A model generated the notes under the pieces. The model saw only the letters and a list, made by a program, of their open reading frames with translations, was not told the origin of the DNA and searched no databases. The position numbers and the translations under genes were made by a program. Shown here in pieces: positions 11,160-23,007 of a stretch of DNA of 64,000 nucleotides. Source of the stretch: Melampsora larici-populina 98AG31. Taxonomy: Eukaryota; Basidiomycota; Pucciniomycetes; Pucciniales; Melampsoraceae. Location: positions 1,457,879 through 1,521,878 of the forward strand of contig NW_006768773.1 of the NCBI RefSeq assembly GCF_000204055.1, written 5' to 3'. Position 1 is the stretch's first letter. Each line of letters starts with the position of its first letter.

Positions 11160-12454
11160 ATGGAAGAAGTTGTTAAAAAGCCAAAGCATAAGTCTCCTAG
11201 CACTATTCGATGTCGCAAGGCGCATTCTCTCCGACAAAAACTTGAGCGCAAGAAGAACAGACCACCAATCAACCAACGATCCGTCAAACTTGCACAATTG
11301 ACTGAACTTTACGGACTACCTCCCGAAACAAAGTTTCTTTTTTTCAAGAAAGGTCAAACTACACCTACTCGCATTCACTTTGGCACCGTCGTTTGCCTTG
11401 ACGAAGACACCAGCGAACTCCTATTAGTCGCACGCTTCGTTGAGCGTACTTCAACCAATCAGGCTCTATTCGAACATTACAACCACGCTATCTCTACAGT
11501 TTATCATCATGCCAAGGCACGTGGAGTGGTCAAGACTAATGGGGCTGCGAAGAAGGTGAAAGCGCACTTACGCAAGTACGGCAAGATGCACGCAGCTGGA
11601 TTTAGGCCTGGATATGATCATATCGCAAAAGCAGGTCAGTTTTTTGTAATATGCATTCCTAATGCGTCAAACCATACTTACAAATTTCCTAAATCTTGTC
11701 CTTCCTAGGAGCATATGCGTTCAATGCAACTACCAGTGGCCAGCTTTGGCGCATGCAAGAGGATCTTGAGCGCCAAGGGAATCTTCCGGCCATTGAGGAC
11801 TTCTATGCTGAGCGCTTTGCGGGTTTATCTTCATATGCTTTCAATTCCAACGCCGAACTAGCTTCAAGAGTTGGGGTTCCATCTTGGGCTGGAGAATCCT
11901 TTTACGTCTCTCCCAACGCGCAAGTATTCGCCTCGAACATAGCCGTCACCTACGACGAGTTTTCCAACGCCAAACATACCGACTTCGATGAAAGCAAGTA
12001 CGCTTTTGGTTTTTTTACACATATCAATCGTCACACTGGGAAACTCTATTCCCTTCAAAATGACCCCTTTCAAGGCGATTCTAATGGATCACAATTCTTT
12101 TTGGACAACTACAATGTGACGGTGGACTTTGATGCATGTGATGGGGTAGTTGAAATGCTCTGGGCATCTCAAACTGACCACCACACTTCTAACTCAAAGA
12201 CGTACAACGAACATCATGTGAGAGTAATCCCCACGCGAGCCAATATCACTCGCTTTGGTTGTGCTTGCCAGATAAACAAACGCCTGGTTGAGAGAATTCA
12301 AGAGGTCAATAACATGCGGGGAGACTTGTGCGATGATTGTTGGTTTCAACTGCGTAGCACTCTCCTCACTGGCTATCCTGAGGAAGCGCGTAAAAAGTTG
12401 GTGCGCTTAGCTGAGAAGAAAGGAATAGATGACTTTGCCCTTGTTTTTCCCTAA
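11160..12454 (+). CDS. TET/JBP-like 2-oxoglutarate/Fe(II) dioxygenase
   Basis: Two exons (11160..11634, 11709..12454) give 406 aa. The intron is GT-AG and phase 1. The N-terminal ~130 aa is basic. The C-terminal half matches the TET/JBP-like oxygenase family expanded in rusts and mushrooms: the iron-binding H-x-D is KHTDFDE (H248, D250), followed by AFGFFTHINRHTG. The distal-histidine block is DGVVEMLW...TDHHTS, with H316 or H317 as the likely third ligand. The C-terminal RFGCACQINKRL segment is also typical. The family oxidises 5-methylcytosine, or thymine in JBP, using 2-oxoglutarate and Fe(II), in the nucleus. A C-terminal CDDC pair could add a metal site. No frame damage was seen. It is convergent with the transposase at 14713-18318. 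The start is the first in-frame ATG; an upstream exon is possible. Confidence 0.8.
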
Positions 12455-13225
12455 GACATTGTAACATCATCACTGCATACTGCGACTTTTTCATCACCTG
12501 ATCATGTACATATATGTCTCTACCTTTCTATTTCTTTCTCAACCCATTTCTTGTTTTTCCTTTGGCGTTTGTGTCATGAATCTAATTCCTTTGATTGTGT
12601 GAAATTCTCATGAAACCGTGCTACGCTGCCATATCTTGTTTTCTTGCCTGGACAAAAATATAATGAGAATTCAAAAAGGGAAATTGATGGGTTCACAATC
12701 GCGATTAACCGCAGAAATTTGATAGTGAAAGGAAATAATAAATAATAAATTGACTGTCAATATGTACATTACATGATATTGCGAAATTTTCTACATAGCA
12801 AGAATGGCAGCTCCAATTTCATTCCAAGTAATCGAGCAAAAGCAGTCGAAGGAATACAACTCGGCCCAAACTCTTGCATCTATTGGCAAGTTGGAAGTGC
12901 TTATCTGAAGGCGGTTCGGAAGTGGTTACTTCCAAAAATCAGATCGTGCGAGTGGGGTTTATTTGAATGATGTACGAGTGAAACTTGACAGATTTACACC
13001 CTTTGTGAAGTGGGTTTGTGCACGATTACATATAACAACCCCTTTCATACCTGATTTGTGCTGCATTCGAGCGGTTTTATCCAGAGGTCGACGTAGCTGG
13101 ACATCCATTGATTCCTTACTCGCGCCGGATTCCGCTGCAACAAAATTTATACTGGTCAGTGTTTTCTCTATTTCTCATATTTCAAAAGCTCCAAGTTGAA
13201 AGATTTTTTTACATACCCTGTAGCG
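12455..13225. other. Intergenic, 3' region of dioxygenase and promoter of next gene
   Basis: AT-rich. Two short forward ORFs (12773-12970, 12963-13199) have no motif. Nothing else was recognised. Confidence 0.5.
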
Positions 13226-13889
13226 ATGGTGTTTCCACCTATACTAGGCCGCGTAACTAGCGGCATCTTACCCGGTTTAGAAGCCATTGCGTGTCATGAT
13301 CGAAAGCCAGATCCAAACGCAATCCCCGGAGGCGGCTCGACTTCTCATGAACGTGAAAGTGACTTTGATATCTACTTCAAAAACAATCTGGAACCCGGGT
13401 CCTTCCACAAGATACCTGACTATCTTGTTCAACATGTACAAAGACACGGCTTCCTAAACAGTCACGAGATCGAGCATCTTATCAGCTCTATGGTGTATTT
13501 GGAAGAAGCAACTGACGACATCAGGCAAGATTATTGCGAAGCCCGAATCATGCTTCGATACATTCACACGATGTTACGTTCAGAAGATCCCGAAGTCATT
13601 GCTCACCGGGAAATCTTGAAGCGTCAAGAAAAGGAGTCACGCAAACGTTACAAACGTTATAAGCGCATGGTTCGAGAATATCAAGATGACACCGGGCTTC
13701 TGTGGGCACTAATGGCTCAGGAGATGTAAGTTAATGAATCAAAAAATCACATATTGCGTCTGAATGAGATCATTCTGACTGACATGATACTTTGTTCACA
13801 GTAAACGCACCTGTGATGTGGAAGATGCTGCTGCTGCGAATAGAATGGAACCTGATGTCGCCGCGCCGCCCTACACCCATACGCCTTAA
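13226..13889 (+). CDS. Hypothetical 191-aa protein with basic helical C-terminal half
   Basis: Exons 13226..13725 and 13802..13889 join in phase 2 through a GT-AG intron to give about 195 aa or slightly less. The ATG at 13226 (MVFPPILGR) is the first in-frame one. The N-terminal third is Gly/Pro-rich. The middle is an acidic helix (SHEIEHLISSMVYLEEA). A strongly basic helix with KRYKRYKRMVREY follows, then an acidic Ala-rich tail. No family was recognised. It is in the same orientation as the dioxygenase, with no gene between, and sits between it and the convergent transposase, so it may be element cargo or a host gene. Confidence 0.5.
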
Positions 13890-14712
13890 GGGACGGGTGG
13901 CTTTGGATCTTGATGTTACGGTTCAAGTGGTGGTGTAAATCATAAAGTGAGGTTTCTTTATTTATCGTTTCTTCATTTTTGATTTATGTTGTAGTAAAGT
14001 TTATATATTCTTTATCCATCTTTGCTCTTTCTAGTCCTTTCATTATCATCTTTTCTCTGCTCTCTTCATCTTTTTTCTTGGGTTCCTTGTCTGTCTGGTG
14101 GCTTTTGTTTGACTCGCGTGTGTTGCTCTCACTCTTTCTATGTTTTTTTTGGTTTTGTCACCCTTTCAATTTTTGTTTCTCGAAAGTGTAAGTTGCAAAG
14201 TTTATTTGTATCGTGATTCACGCCGCAAACTCGACTTTGGCAATGCATTTTTTTCAAGGTTTTTCACTGTCTTCACACAATGGAAAACATTGGTCTCAAA
14301 CATCTTGATTATCAGGAAACAATGTACTTTTACGGTCTTTATATTTTACGGCGTACAAGGTGTGGAAAAATCTATCGGAAAGCTCAATTATTGGGCATCG
14401 GTGGCCTAATTTTTGGTCAACTTTTTACACGCAATTTTTTTGCGAACACATGAAAAACAAGACTGTATGTAGAATAAAACAAAGTCTTGAGGAAATTGGA
14501 CTTTTGTGAAAATACGATTTCCGAACATTGATAGCGCTGTAGAAGTGATAGGACTTGATTTTGAACAATAGATAGAAAATAAATTAGGATTTTTTGTGTT
14601 TGAATTTTGTGATGTAAGATAGCAAGGTAGGAAGATGCGATGAAACAACAACAAAATCAATCAACATGGCAAACCTTCGAACAACACCTCGTGCTACAAT
14701 AAAACCTCCTAC
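13890..14712. other. Intergenic between convergent genes
   Basis: T-rich on the plus strand around 13970-14190, giving overlapping Phe/Leu/Ser-rich ORFs in three frames that I regard as low complexity. It could contain the terminus of the transposon encoded at 14713-18318, but no inverted terminal repeat could be paired by eye. Confidence 0.45.
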
Positions 14713-17700
14713 TCAAGTTGCAGTGCACGAGGTCTTTGATAAATTGATAATCAACAATGTAGGCTCCTTGATTCCAAAGCAGCCTTGCGGATTTTCCCAA
14801 GAAGCACCATGACCGACAATCTCATCCAATCTTACCATATCTTTCTTTTTCTCTCTATCGTACACCACACTGAATCCAGAATATGGCCAGTCAGTGAACC
14901 CGTGCTTTCTTTGGTGAGCTGCCGTCAAAGTAGCATATCGAGAGATGTCAATCCAAATCTGCTGGTCTATATTTCCATCCCGACGAACTATTGTCATGAA
15001 TATTTCGTTGATTTTTCCCCAGACAAAACCTTTCTTGTGTTTGGAAATACGTATCGGATAAAGAACTATGCTGTTCCCCGGGTTTTTCTTGTTAGTTGAA
15101 TATACTACATTGTGACATTTGACTGAAACCATTTGATTGACCCATCTTGATATAAGAATTTTATCTTCATTGTGCTGGGATTTCTTGTAGACGTCAGTGG
15201 AAAGTATTGCCTTGTCGCCATAAATTTCTTTCATGCGACTGAGAAGAAGGAGATGGGCATCATAATCCAGAGTTTCATTCTTTTTGGGATTATACCTGAG
15301 TGTCGTTGGGCCACCCCGTCCTTCTCGAAGGTAGGCAGAAGCGCTGCCATCGGTACACTTTGGTGACAAAAATTTGGAGAGATTTGCTGCCGTTTTTTTC
15401 GGTAGCTGTTTGCATAAGTCCGGAAGCACACAGCGCATATTCTGACCGGTTGTCCACTTATTCAGTATTGTGTACTCCCTAGAGCCTTCTCCAAAATTGA
15501 TCAGTCAGTTTATCGTACCGTGGTCACATGAAGAAGGTATCAAAACTCAGAACTCACTATCATGATTATTAGTTGGAATCTTGGCCAATGATCCATTTGT
15601 TGCCTCAAACGACCACGCAGTCCAATAAGGAGCAGGACCAAAAACCCTGACTACCTGAGGAATGTGTAGTAACATATGTAGATTGGGAGTCACCGAAAGT
15701 GAAGTGAACAGTTCAGAGAGTCCGTGTCGATAGCTTTTTATATGGTATTTCAAAGCCCCCAAATCTTTATCTTGCACTTCGAATCTTCGTACAATTTTGA
15801 GGATACTGATGAGATGAAGGGTATTTCGAACAATCTCATGGTCTGTGATGCATGAAAGATGACCCTTTCTATGGAAGAAAAGTATGAAGGCCGGAATTAT
15901 CATGACCTCATATAATACAACCCATTCATCTGCTTTTAATTTACCACCTTTGCTTGATCCTACCGTCTGTGGTACTCGACCGATCCAAGAGGGGAGATGG
16001 GCCTGCCGTATAACTTCCCTCAGGATATTCAAGTGCTTCTTTTTGTTGAAAATATTATTATATTGTTGATTAACCTCTTCATAATCAGATAACTCCTCTT
16101 CCTCCTCTTCACATCCTGCAACTGAATCTTCTGAAAATCCCATGAAAGGTTCAAGTTCGGATTGATCGTCATGAATACCTTGCTCAGCGTCAAGCGTAGT
16201 ATTGTATTCTAGACCCATGCTTCCAAAAGCAAGTGATAGATCATCTTCTGGGGCAGGCGAGGCGTCTTCACATACAGAGGGTGACTGGTTCGCAACTTGA
16301 TCACCAACGCATTCTGATGCTTGAGACTCGGTTTCTTCATGGTCAGATCCACCATCGTCTGAATCGAAATCCTCAAGTACCTGCTCCAATGTATCAGACT
16401 CGTCCTCTTCTGCTTCGCTAACTTTCTGTCTAGAAGATGTTGATTTCTTTTTTGACAATAATCCCAACGCATTGAGGCCGTGATGACGAAGTAAACCGAG
16501 GAAGATGTTATGCATAGGCTCTACCACGGTATGGACAGTTGGGTCAAAGTAAGGCAGCTCCCATAAGACTGTGTATCGGACTCCGTTTTCCTTGAAAAGA
16601 CGTTGTCGTTCCTTAACTGTCTTTGCATTTTTCCACGCCAATGCTTGTGATTTTAGCTCGTGCTTACATCGACGTAGGGTATGGGGAATTTTGAGTAAGT
16701 CTATGTTATGCTCCCCAATTCGACATAAAGAACACAGGTTTTTCTTTGAGCTATGTCCAGCCATTCCTAAAACCTTTCGCATCGCCGGAAGATCGCATAT
16801 GATTGGTCCCAACATCACTCGAATGATGCGACCTTGTGTTGGGTACTTCGCGGTGGAAGAAAACTTGACCCCTTTCCACAAAATTTTGAGTTCGTCAACA
16901 AGAGGCTTTAGTACATTGTTGATTTGAGTCATCTTTGGCTCAGAAGGTCCGGGAATCAATCCAGAGAGAAAAATGTTTTCTGGAGAAGTACGTATGTGCG
17001 GTGGAAGATTGAGGCATACTAAAGCAACAGTTCCGACAGAGTCTTGCTTGCCTGCTGCTTTGTTGCCAAGAGGGTTGAACCAATCAACGTTCAGGGAAAA
17101 TACCAGATTCCCAGGAGAATTTGTAAATTGATCACCATCGATCCCACGCGCCGAGCGCCACATAGATCCATGCCAGACATCGGACATCGCAGAACGATCT
17201 CCCGGTACGTGTTTGCCGGATTCCAGGTGCTCTTCAATTTCAGGGCGGTTCAAGAATCGAGCTAACCATTCGGTGAAAGCAACGGTTGAGAAGTATCTAC
17301 TCGCCTTTCGGGTCTCATCATCTTCGCCGGTCTTTATCTTTTTAAAAAGAGCTTCATTGCACTTGTGACTTGAGCGAGTTTCGCGCCAATCACATATATC
17401 AGGTGTATCATCAGCATAGTAAAGCCGAAAGCATTTTGGACAGCATAGAGTTCGCTGTATGTTTGGTTGGATTTTCAGATCTGTGAGAACGGTACGGATG
17501 TCCATAGGTGACCAATTCTTTTGTGTAAACCTAGCTGTACGATCACCGGTTCCCCGTACCGAATTGTTGACGTGAAGGCATAGTGTAGCCACCGCCATGC
17601 CAATGTGCTCGAACAAGTACAGACATACCATTACGAGGTTCATTGCGGAGGTCAGTGAGTCGAATTTTTTGAATTGGTCATAGTAATGCCTGCCGTATTG

Positions 17701-18318
17701 ACCTACATCACGATGGAGAACAGTTCGAATGAGAAAACAGATCCTAGATCCTCAAGGAGGTGAGATTGGTACGGAATTTACCTGACTCTACTGTAATGCC
17801 ATCCCATTGTGGCTGGAAATGACTGCCGGTCGCTTGTCGACATGGTGGATTGGCCACTTTTTTCAGATATGATATATCGAGATGTGACATGGTCTTTTCA
17901 GCAGGTGGAGGGTGAGTCAAAGACGGCTGCAAGTTCTCTACAAACATATCATCCAGAGCGTCAAAAAGATGATTAGCTTGGAGAGCCATCAGAGTGCGTG
18001 CTCTGCTAAATCGGAATTAGGTAACCCACCTTTGCATGGTCCCGGATTGTCATTACAGGCTTGTTGACCATGTGAGTTTCCGAAGATGTTTGTGCTATTG
18101 ACTATTGAGCTACTCTGTGCAGTCTTTGACTGAAAGGATGAAGGCGATGTACTGCTCTTTTTGAGTCCAGCCATCAAGGAGCGGTTTACCTTGAGTGAAT
18201 TCTGATGGGCTTTATAAGCCTGGGAACTACGCTTCCATAGGCGCCCGGGTTGACCCGTGTCTTTTCCAGATTCCAGACAGTCAATACAGCGACACCTGAT
18301 TACTATTGGTGGTACCAT
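14713..18318 (-). CDS. Tnp2-like CACTA/Plavaka-type transposase, apparently intact
   Basis: Four exons, complement(join(14713..15488, 15558..17702, 17782..18000, 18069..18318)), join in frame to 1129 aa with no nonsense codon. The start is the ATG at 18318 (MVPPIVIRCRC). The order is: an N-terminal CxCxxC finger; a second Cys/His finger (CCPKCFRLYY...CDW...HKC); then the Tnp2 core with SLNVDWFNPLGNK and LVCLNLPPHIR leading to LIPGPSEP. Next come ICDLPAMRKVLG with a following C..C, and the VVEPMHNIFLGLLRHHG block. An acidic insertion rich in Glu/Asp/Ser lies at about 16080-16440. The protein cuts and pastes a CACTA-superfamily DNA transposon. The exon 1/2 junction is the least certain. Intactness suggests recent activity. 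Confidence 0.85.
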
Positions 18319-18479
18319 TATGAGATGAGAGAGACTAAAAAAGGTTTTGATACTGAAAGTATCCAAAGACTTGTTCAAGACGTTTCGATATGACGTTCAG
18401 GATGAGATGATTCAGTATATGAGCGGAAGCACAATGTTATAGCAGATGATTTGGCCGCTGACAAGACTGGATGGCGCCA

Positions 18480-18561
18480 CGAATTAGTCAAGGGTGATAG
18501 AAGAATCGAATAAGTCGAGGGTGATAGAAGAATCGAATTAGTCGAGGGTGATAGAAGAATC
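18480..18561. repeat. 27-bp tandem repeat, three copies
   Basis: GAATTAGTC(A/G)AGGGTGATAGAAGAATC units run head to tail at about 18480-18561, with one or two substitutions per copy. They begin about 160 bp upstream of the transposase start. Short subterminal repeats that bind transposase are characteristic of CACTA elements, so they may mark the element's 5' subterminal region (inference). Confidence 0.75.
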
Positions 18562-19854
18562 TAATGAGTTTTGTTATTATATTATGATTGGATAGGCAAC
18601 AAAAGCAGCCGAAACACGCAAAAAGCAAGACCTTATATACAAAGATCATGTTTAGGAATAGTTTCTGCTCAACGTAAGAGCTCAGTGACTCATCAGAAGT
18701 GTTTGCTCATGATGTCAGTGTACTGAACACATCTCATTTTCATGAGGAATCACACATAGGGTACATCCATTGACTCGGTACCTCGATTTTGAGCCCTCGA
18801 TGTCAAAGTCGTTGACTAGTGATGCACCTCAGGTTGGTTAATCAATCACGGGAGTAAGCCTATCAGCAATTGATGGCCTCGAGTTTGCAGTGTCAAACAA
18901 ACAGACGTTCAGCATCATCCCTTTCACCAGGCGCAATGTACTGTCGTGTTTCACGGTTGCGACAGGCTGTCGCTTTTTCGTAGTCATGCGCAGTCACTGC
19001 GGACAGCGAAACCGTGTCGCAAGTTGCAACCGTGAAATGCGACTGTGAATTGCGCCCCGTGTTTGTTTCCCCAAATCATTTCGGAACAATACACCCAAAA
19101 GACCAAGTGATCCGCGGGCGGTACTACACGCCCGAGTTAATGAGCTGCGAGAACAACTTCTACGAGCACAAAGATGTATGCAAATATACATCTTCTCCAT
19201 CCCAATCTTGAATTTTACGTAGCACAACTCGCAGCCCTTATTCCTCTTCAAAAAACTTCACCGCGAAATGCAATAAAGCTACCGTAATCTACAATTTCAC
19301 GACAGATGCCTCACAGACACTTTTTAGTCTGCAAAACGATGTACGCAAAATTCAACCCGAAGCATCCAATCTCGAAATTTACGAAGTAACGTCCAAGTTA
19401 TCCTTTCATCCACATCCATTGAAAGACCCGATTTGGATGGGATTGAATTGCCATAGTTCCCCGCCGAAAGAACCCAATGACCATAGTTACCCACCAACAG
19501 TGGATGCACAGGCAAGTCTGGTTCATGTCTTGTCCTTAAACCAAGCCTCTTCCCAAAAGAGAAAGCTTTCGGAAGTCTTTGGCAACACTATAGACTTGCT
19601 ATGGAAGATGATAACGTACTTCTCGAAGCCACTTCTCACAACAGAATTGGATTGGCGAAGTCTACCGAACAAATTCACTGAACTCCTTGACTTGAAGCAC
19701 TCTCTGTCTCTCTGCAACGAGTTTCTCTCTTATAAGGTCAACGTTCGCCTTGATTTTTTTTCATCAATTGAATTTCCAAAAAAGAATCATCAATCAAATT
19801 TTCAAAAAATCTTCATCAATCAATTTCTCCCAAAAATTCCAAGACGTAAAAACA
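18562..19854. other. Intergenic with one foldback
   Basis: Contains the inverted repeat at 18930-19054. Forward ORF 19419-19889 has no recognised domain and runs into the GH5 relic in another frame. Nothing else was recognised. Confidence 0.45.
18930..19054. repeat. About 125-bp foldback with long imperfect arms
   Basis: The left arm begins GGCGCAAT, passes through an imperfect GTCG block and reaches TTTCACGGTTGC. It pairs with the right arm, which reads GCAACCGTGAAA...CGAC...ATTGCGCC near 19025-19054. Inner parts pair again as GACAGGCTGTCGC with GCGGACAGCG. It is MITE-sized with no ORF. Confidence 0.6.
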
Positions 19855-21557
19855 AGTCCATCTGTAAGAGCATGGAAATCAGGAAATGAATGTGTTCGGA
19901 AAGAACATGGGATTTGGTCTTGGAATGAAAAATAAAATCAACCTTTTGTTTTACAACCTAGATATTTTAATTTAGATTCAATGACGGGAAAAACTTATGA
20001 TTTTTATCATCAAGCTTTTTTTCCTACTGTTAAAAAGTTTTCAGATTGCATTCAAAGAAAATTACCTAATGTGAATATAATGGTTGGACCGATTCCTAAT
20101 GAGGTATGTCACTTCTTTTCTTGACTTTTGAGAAAGTTATTCATCATTCTTATCTTATCTTTTTGGTAGTTTTATCCTGGACGGAAATTAGAAGAAAGAC
20201 CTAAGAATTTAGTACTCCCTCATTTCTATGATTTGTTTTCACTTGTACATAAATCTTTTGGTAATGTTACATTGGATGTTCAAGCAATGTGTTTGGTTAG
20301 TTTTCCATTTCTTCGACCTCATCAAACACAATTTCAAAAGACAAGTCGAAAAGGAAAAGAAACTGAACATGACTTTGATATTGATCTTTAAATGGATCTT
20401 TGAATGGATTATTGAATGGATTATAGAGAAGACCTATCTGGGAATGGATTTACTTTGGACAATCAGGAGCGAAAAGAAAGTAAGCAAACCAATCCACGAA
20501 ACCTCCTATTCTTGCCTCTAATCAAAACAAAACACTGATCACTATTTCCTTCTACCAATCATAATCAGTTATACGAATCAAATTAAACAAATTATAAAAT
20601 CAGCTGAAAAAAACATAGGTAATGTACCATGTTTAATTGGCGAGATTGGAATGTGTAAGGATATCAATCAAGGAGAAGCCTTTAAAACTGGTGATTTCAA
20701 ATGGCAAGAATGACAAATGAATGCATTGATTTGTGGGCTAGAATATAATCTTGTTTCATTTGCGTAAGTCTCTTCATCCAACAAAATATTTCGACACTTT
20801 CTTCATATTTAATCTTTATGATTGCCTTTTTTGGGGTTTTGGTTAAAGGGTTTTTTTAGGTTATGGAATTATAGTCCTTATAATACTGATATACATGGGG
20901 ATGGTTGGAATAGAGAGAGTTTTAGTTTTATTAGTTCTTCTTCTCCTAAAGATTCAAGTGGAAATCATGAACCAAGACTCTTAAAATGGATCTTAGTAAG
21001 TCTCTTGAACCTGCAATTTCATATTTTTGGTTTCTAACTGATTCAATTTGTTTTAAACTGCTTTTTTCAGAGACCTTATGCAAGAAGGATGGCAGGATTA
21101 CCAATCTTTACTCAATTCGATTATGAAACTAGATCTTTTGAATTTAAATGTCAAAATCATCATTCAGTTAAACCTACTATAAATCAAACTGAGGTTTTTT
21201 TACCAAATGATTTATATAAAGAAAAGTTTACTCAGATTGAAATTGGTGATGGAACTCATTCATGGAAATCTGATGTAAGTGACGAAGATTCAATCTGGGT
21301 TTCGATCTTTTCATCTTTTGGTTTTCTGACAATGGATGTGGTTTTTATGTGTTCAGTTTCAATGTTTGATTTGGACTCTTGAGAATGAAAAAGAAGATGA
21401 AAATCATTGGATTAAGATTCATTCGAGAGATCAAGACAAAAAACATAAAATGAATCAAAAAGAAGGTTATAATCAATTGATGTATACTGTTCCAAGTATC
21501 TTGATTGGTTTGATTGGGGTTTGGTCTGCAGTTTCCAGAAAAATTAAATTAACTTGA
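19855..21557 (+). pseudogene. GH5 endoglycoceramidase-related (steryl/ceramide glucosidase) relic
   Basis: The C-terminal two thirds of a fungal GH5 glucosylceramidase/sterylglucosidase-type enzyme can be followed across exons: GNECVRKEHGIWSWNE; IMVGPIPNEF (acid/base Glu region); PHFYDLFSLVHKSFGN; CLIGEIGM (nucleophile Glu region); ALWNYSPYNTDIHGDGWN; RPYARRMAGLP. A C-terminal hydrophobic helix (LIGLIGVWSAV) ends it at 21557. The first part of the barrel is missing, and in-frame stops lie at 19933-19935 (TAA) and 20711-20713 (TGA, in WQE*QMNA). The stretch 20300-20560 no longer reads through. Introns remain recognisable. The live enzyme would hydrolyse glucosyl-sphingolipid or ergosteryl-glucoside. 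This copy cannot. Confidence 0.75.
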
Positions 21558-22115
21558 GTTTAAAAGTGTATTTGATGGAATTCAGATGTGGGAAGATTTC
21601 TTGTGTTTTTATAGATTTGTTTTAATATTTAAAAATTTGATCGATAAATTATGATAAAACTTGGATCTTTGATACACCAAGTTCACACCAAAATATCCAA
21701 AGATATTCAATTTATAAGAAATTGACAAATCTAGATTTTTGCAAAGCTTATAAAACACGCTCGTGATCGAATTTTTTTCTAAACATTATGTGTAAATAAC
21801 AAGTTCAACAAAAGTTGCAAACTGATTTCATAATCATTTATTGATGTATGACTCGATTACTCGATTCTATGAATAAAACATCTACATACCTCTCAGATTA
21901 ATGACTGTATTGTAACATGAAATGTAAAGCATGTTGTAGCTCAAGTTACGTAAGTAAGATTTTTTTAATACATCTATGAGTTGTGCGAAGATGGATATAA
22001 AATTACGAATTCCACCAAGACGTCTTAATCTTACATTTTTTAATCTTCACTCTAAACATTGAATAGTTATCAGTTGGCAGGTACACAAAAGCCCATGGAA
22101 TTCCAGGGGCAGGCT
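21558..22115. other. Intergenic, nothing recognised
   Basis: Very AT-rich 3' flank of the GH5 relic. No ORF or repeat of note. Confidence 0.5.
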
Positions 22116-23007
22116 TCAAGAGTTTTCTTTAAAATGAGGAACAAGCATCTTGTAAATCTGCTCAGAGGAATCACTTTCCGACGTGTCACTAGACCACTCT
22201 GTGTGATCTTGGTCTTTGTTAGTAGTCCCACATTCTGCAGAATTCAATGCAACCTCGATGTAACCCTTGAAAGATACGTAGTTTTCCATGAACACTGTGA
22301 ATATGTTGATGAATTCCTCTCGGTCCTGCACCTTTCAGTATGAACAAGATATATGTGAGATCAATTGAGTTGAAGTTTGTGTTTGTGAGAGATCAGAGAT
22401 CAGAAGATGTATCACCTTTTTACCAGGCTTTGATCGCTTGAAATACAAATCAAGTTGCTTTGCTATATATCCTGAGTTGCTTTGATGTGGCTCGGATTGG
22501 ACCCGAGGGAATCTGGAAATTATTGAATGGACGTCCCCAGGTTGGAGAATACCTGAATGCAAAAGTCTTTCACTCAAATGAGCCAAGGTCCTAAAGTGTC
22601 TTTGGAATCTTTGTAAGTTATTTGACATCAAATGGAGTTCCACCGCTGAAATTCTCTGAGAAGGAATCCTTCTGGGAGTTTGTTTTCCTTTCGAGCGTGT
22701 TTGAGCTGCGGTTGTAAAGATGATTTGAGGGTCAACATAGGCTTCAAGACCAGCAAAGTGGAGACTACATACGCAATTGGCGCTTCTTGATATCGATTTT
22801 GGCTTCTTGCATCCCTCCATTGAGTGTTTCAAGATCCATCAATTTTCTCTTATTGACCCGGAATTGCCGCGTATCTGAAGGTGAAAGTGTCATTGAAGTC
22901 CAAGAAATAGGTGCAGTTGTTGGTTTGGGTGGGATTGGATTTGAAAGAAGTGTGATCGAGTCAAGCTTCATTACTGGCGCTTTGAGTGTTAGAACGCTCT
23001 CAAACAA
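22116..23007 (-). CDS. Hypothetical 246-aa protein
   Basis: Three exons, complement(join(22116..22331, 22416..22705, 22773..23007)), join in frame to 246 aa with GT-AG introns of 67 and 84 nt. The start is the ATG at 23007 (MFESVLTLKAPVMKL). The N-terminal 75 aa is Pro/Ser/Thr-rich and ends in a basic helix. The middle has predicted helices (NNLQRFQRHFRTLAHLSERL) and a basic patch (KRSKPGKK). The C-terminus carries a hydrophobic helix followed by an acidic Ser/Asp/Glu tail. No family was recognised. There is no frame damage. The exon structure and divisible length are the support. Confidence 0.5.

Noticed and set aside
13970..14216. Hydrophobic ORFs resembling membrane proteins
   Set aside because: Low-complexity T-rich sequence open in three frames at once.
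14713..18318. KDZ (Kyakuja-Dileera-Zisupton) transposase, suggested by the neighbouring TET/JBP gene
   Set aside because: The core motifs (NVDWFNPLGNK, LIPGPSEP, VVEPMHNIFLG) fit the Tnp2/CACTA type rather than KDZ.
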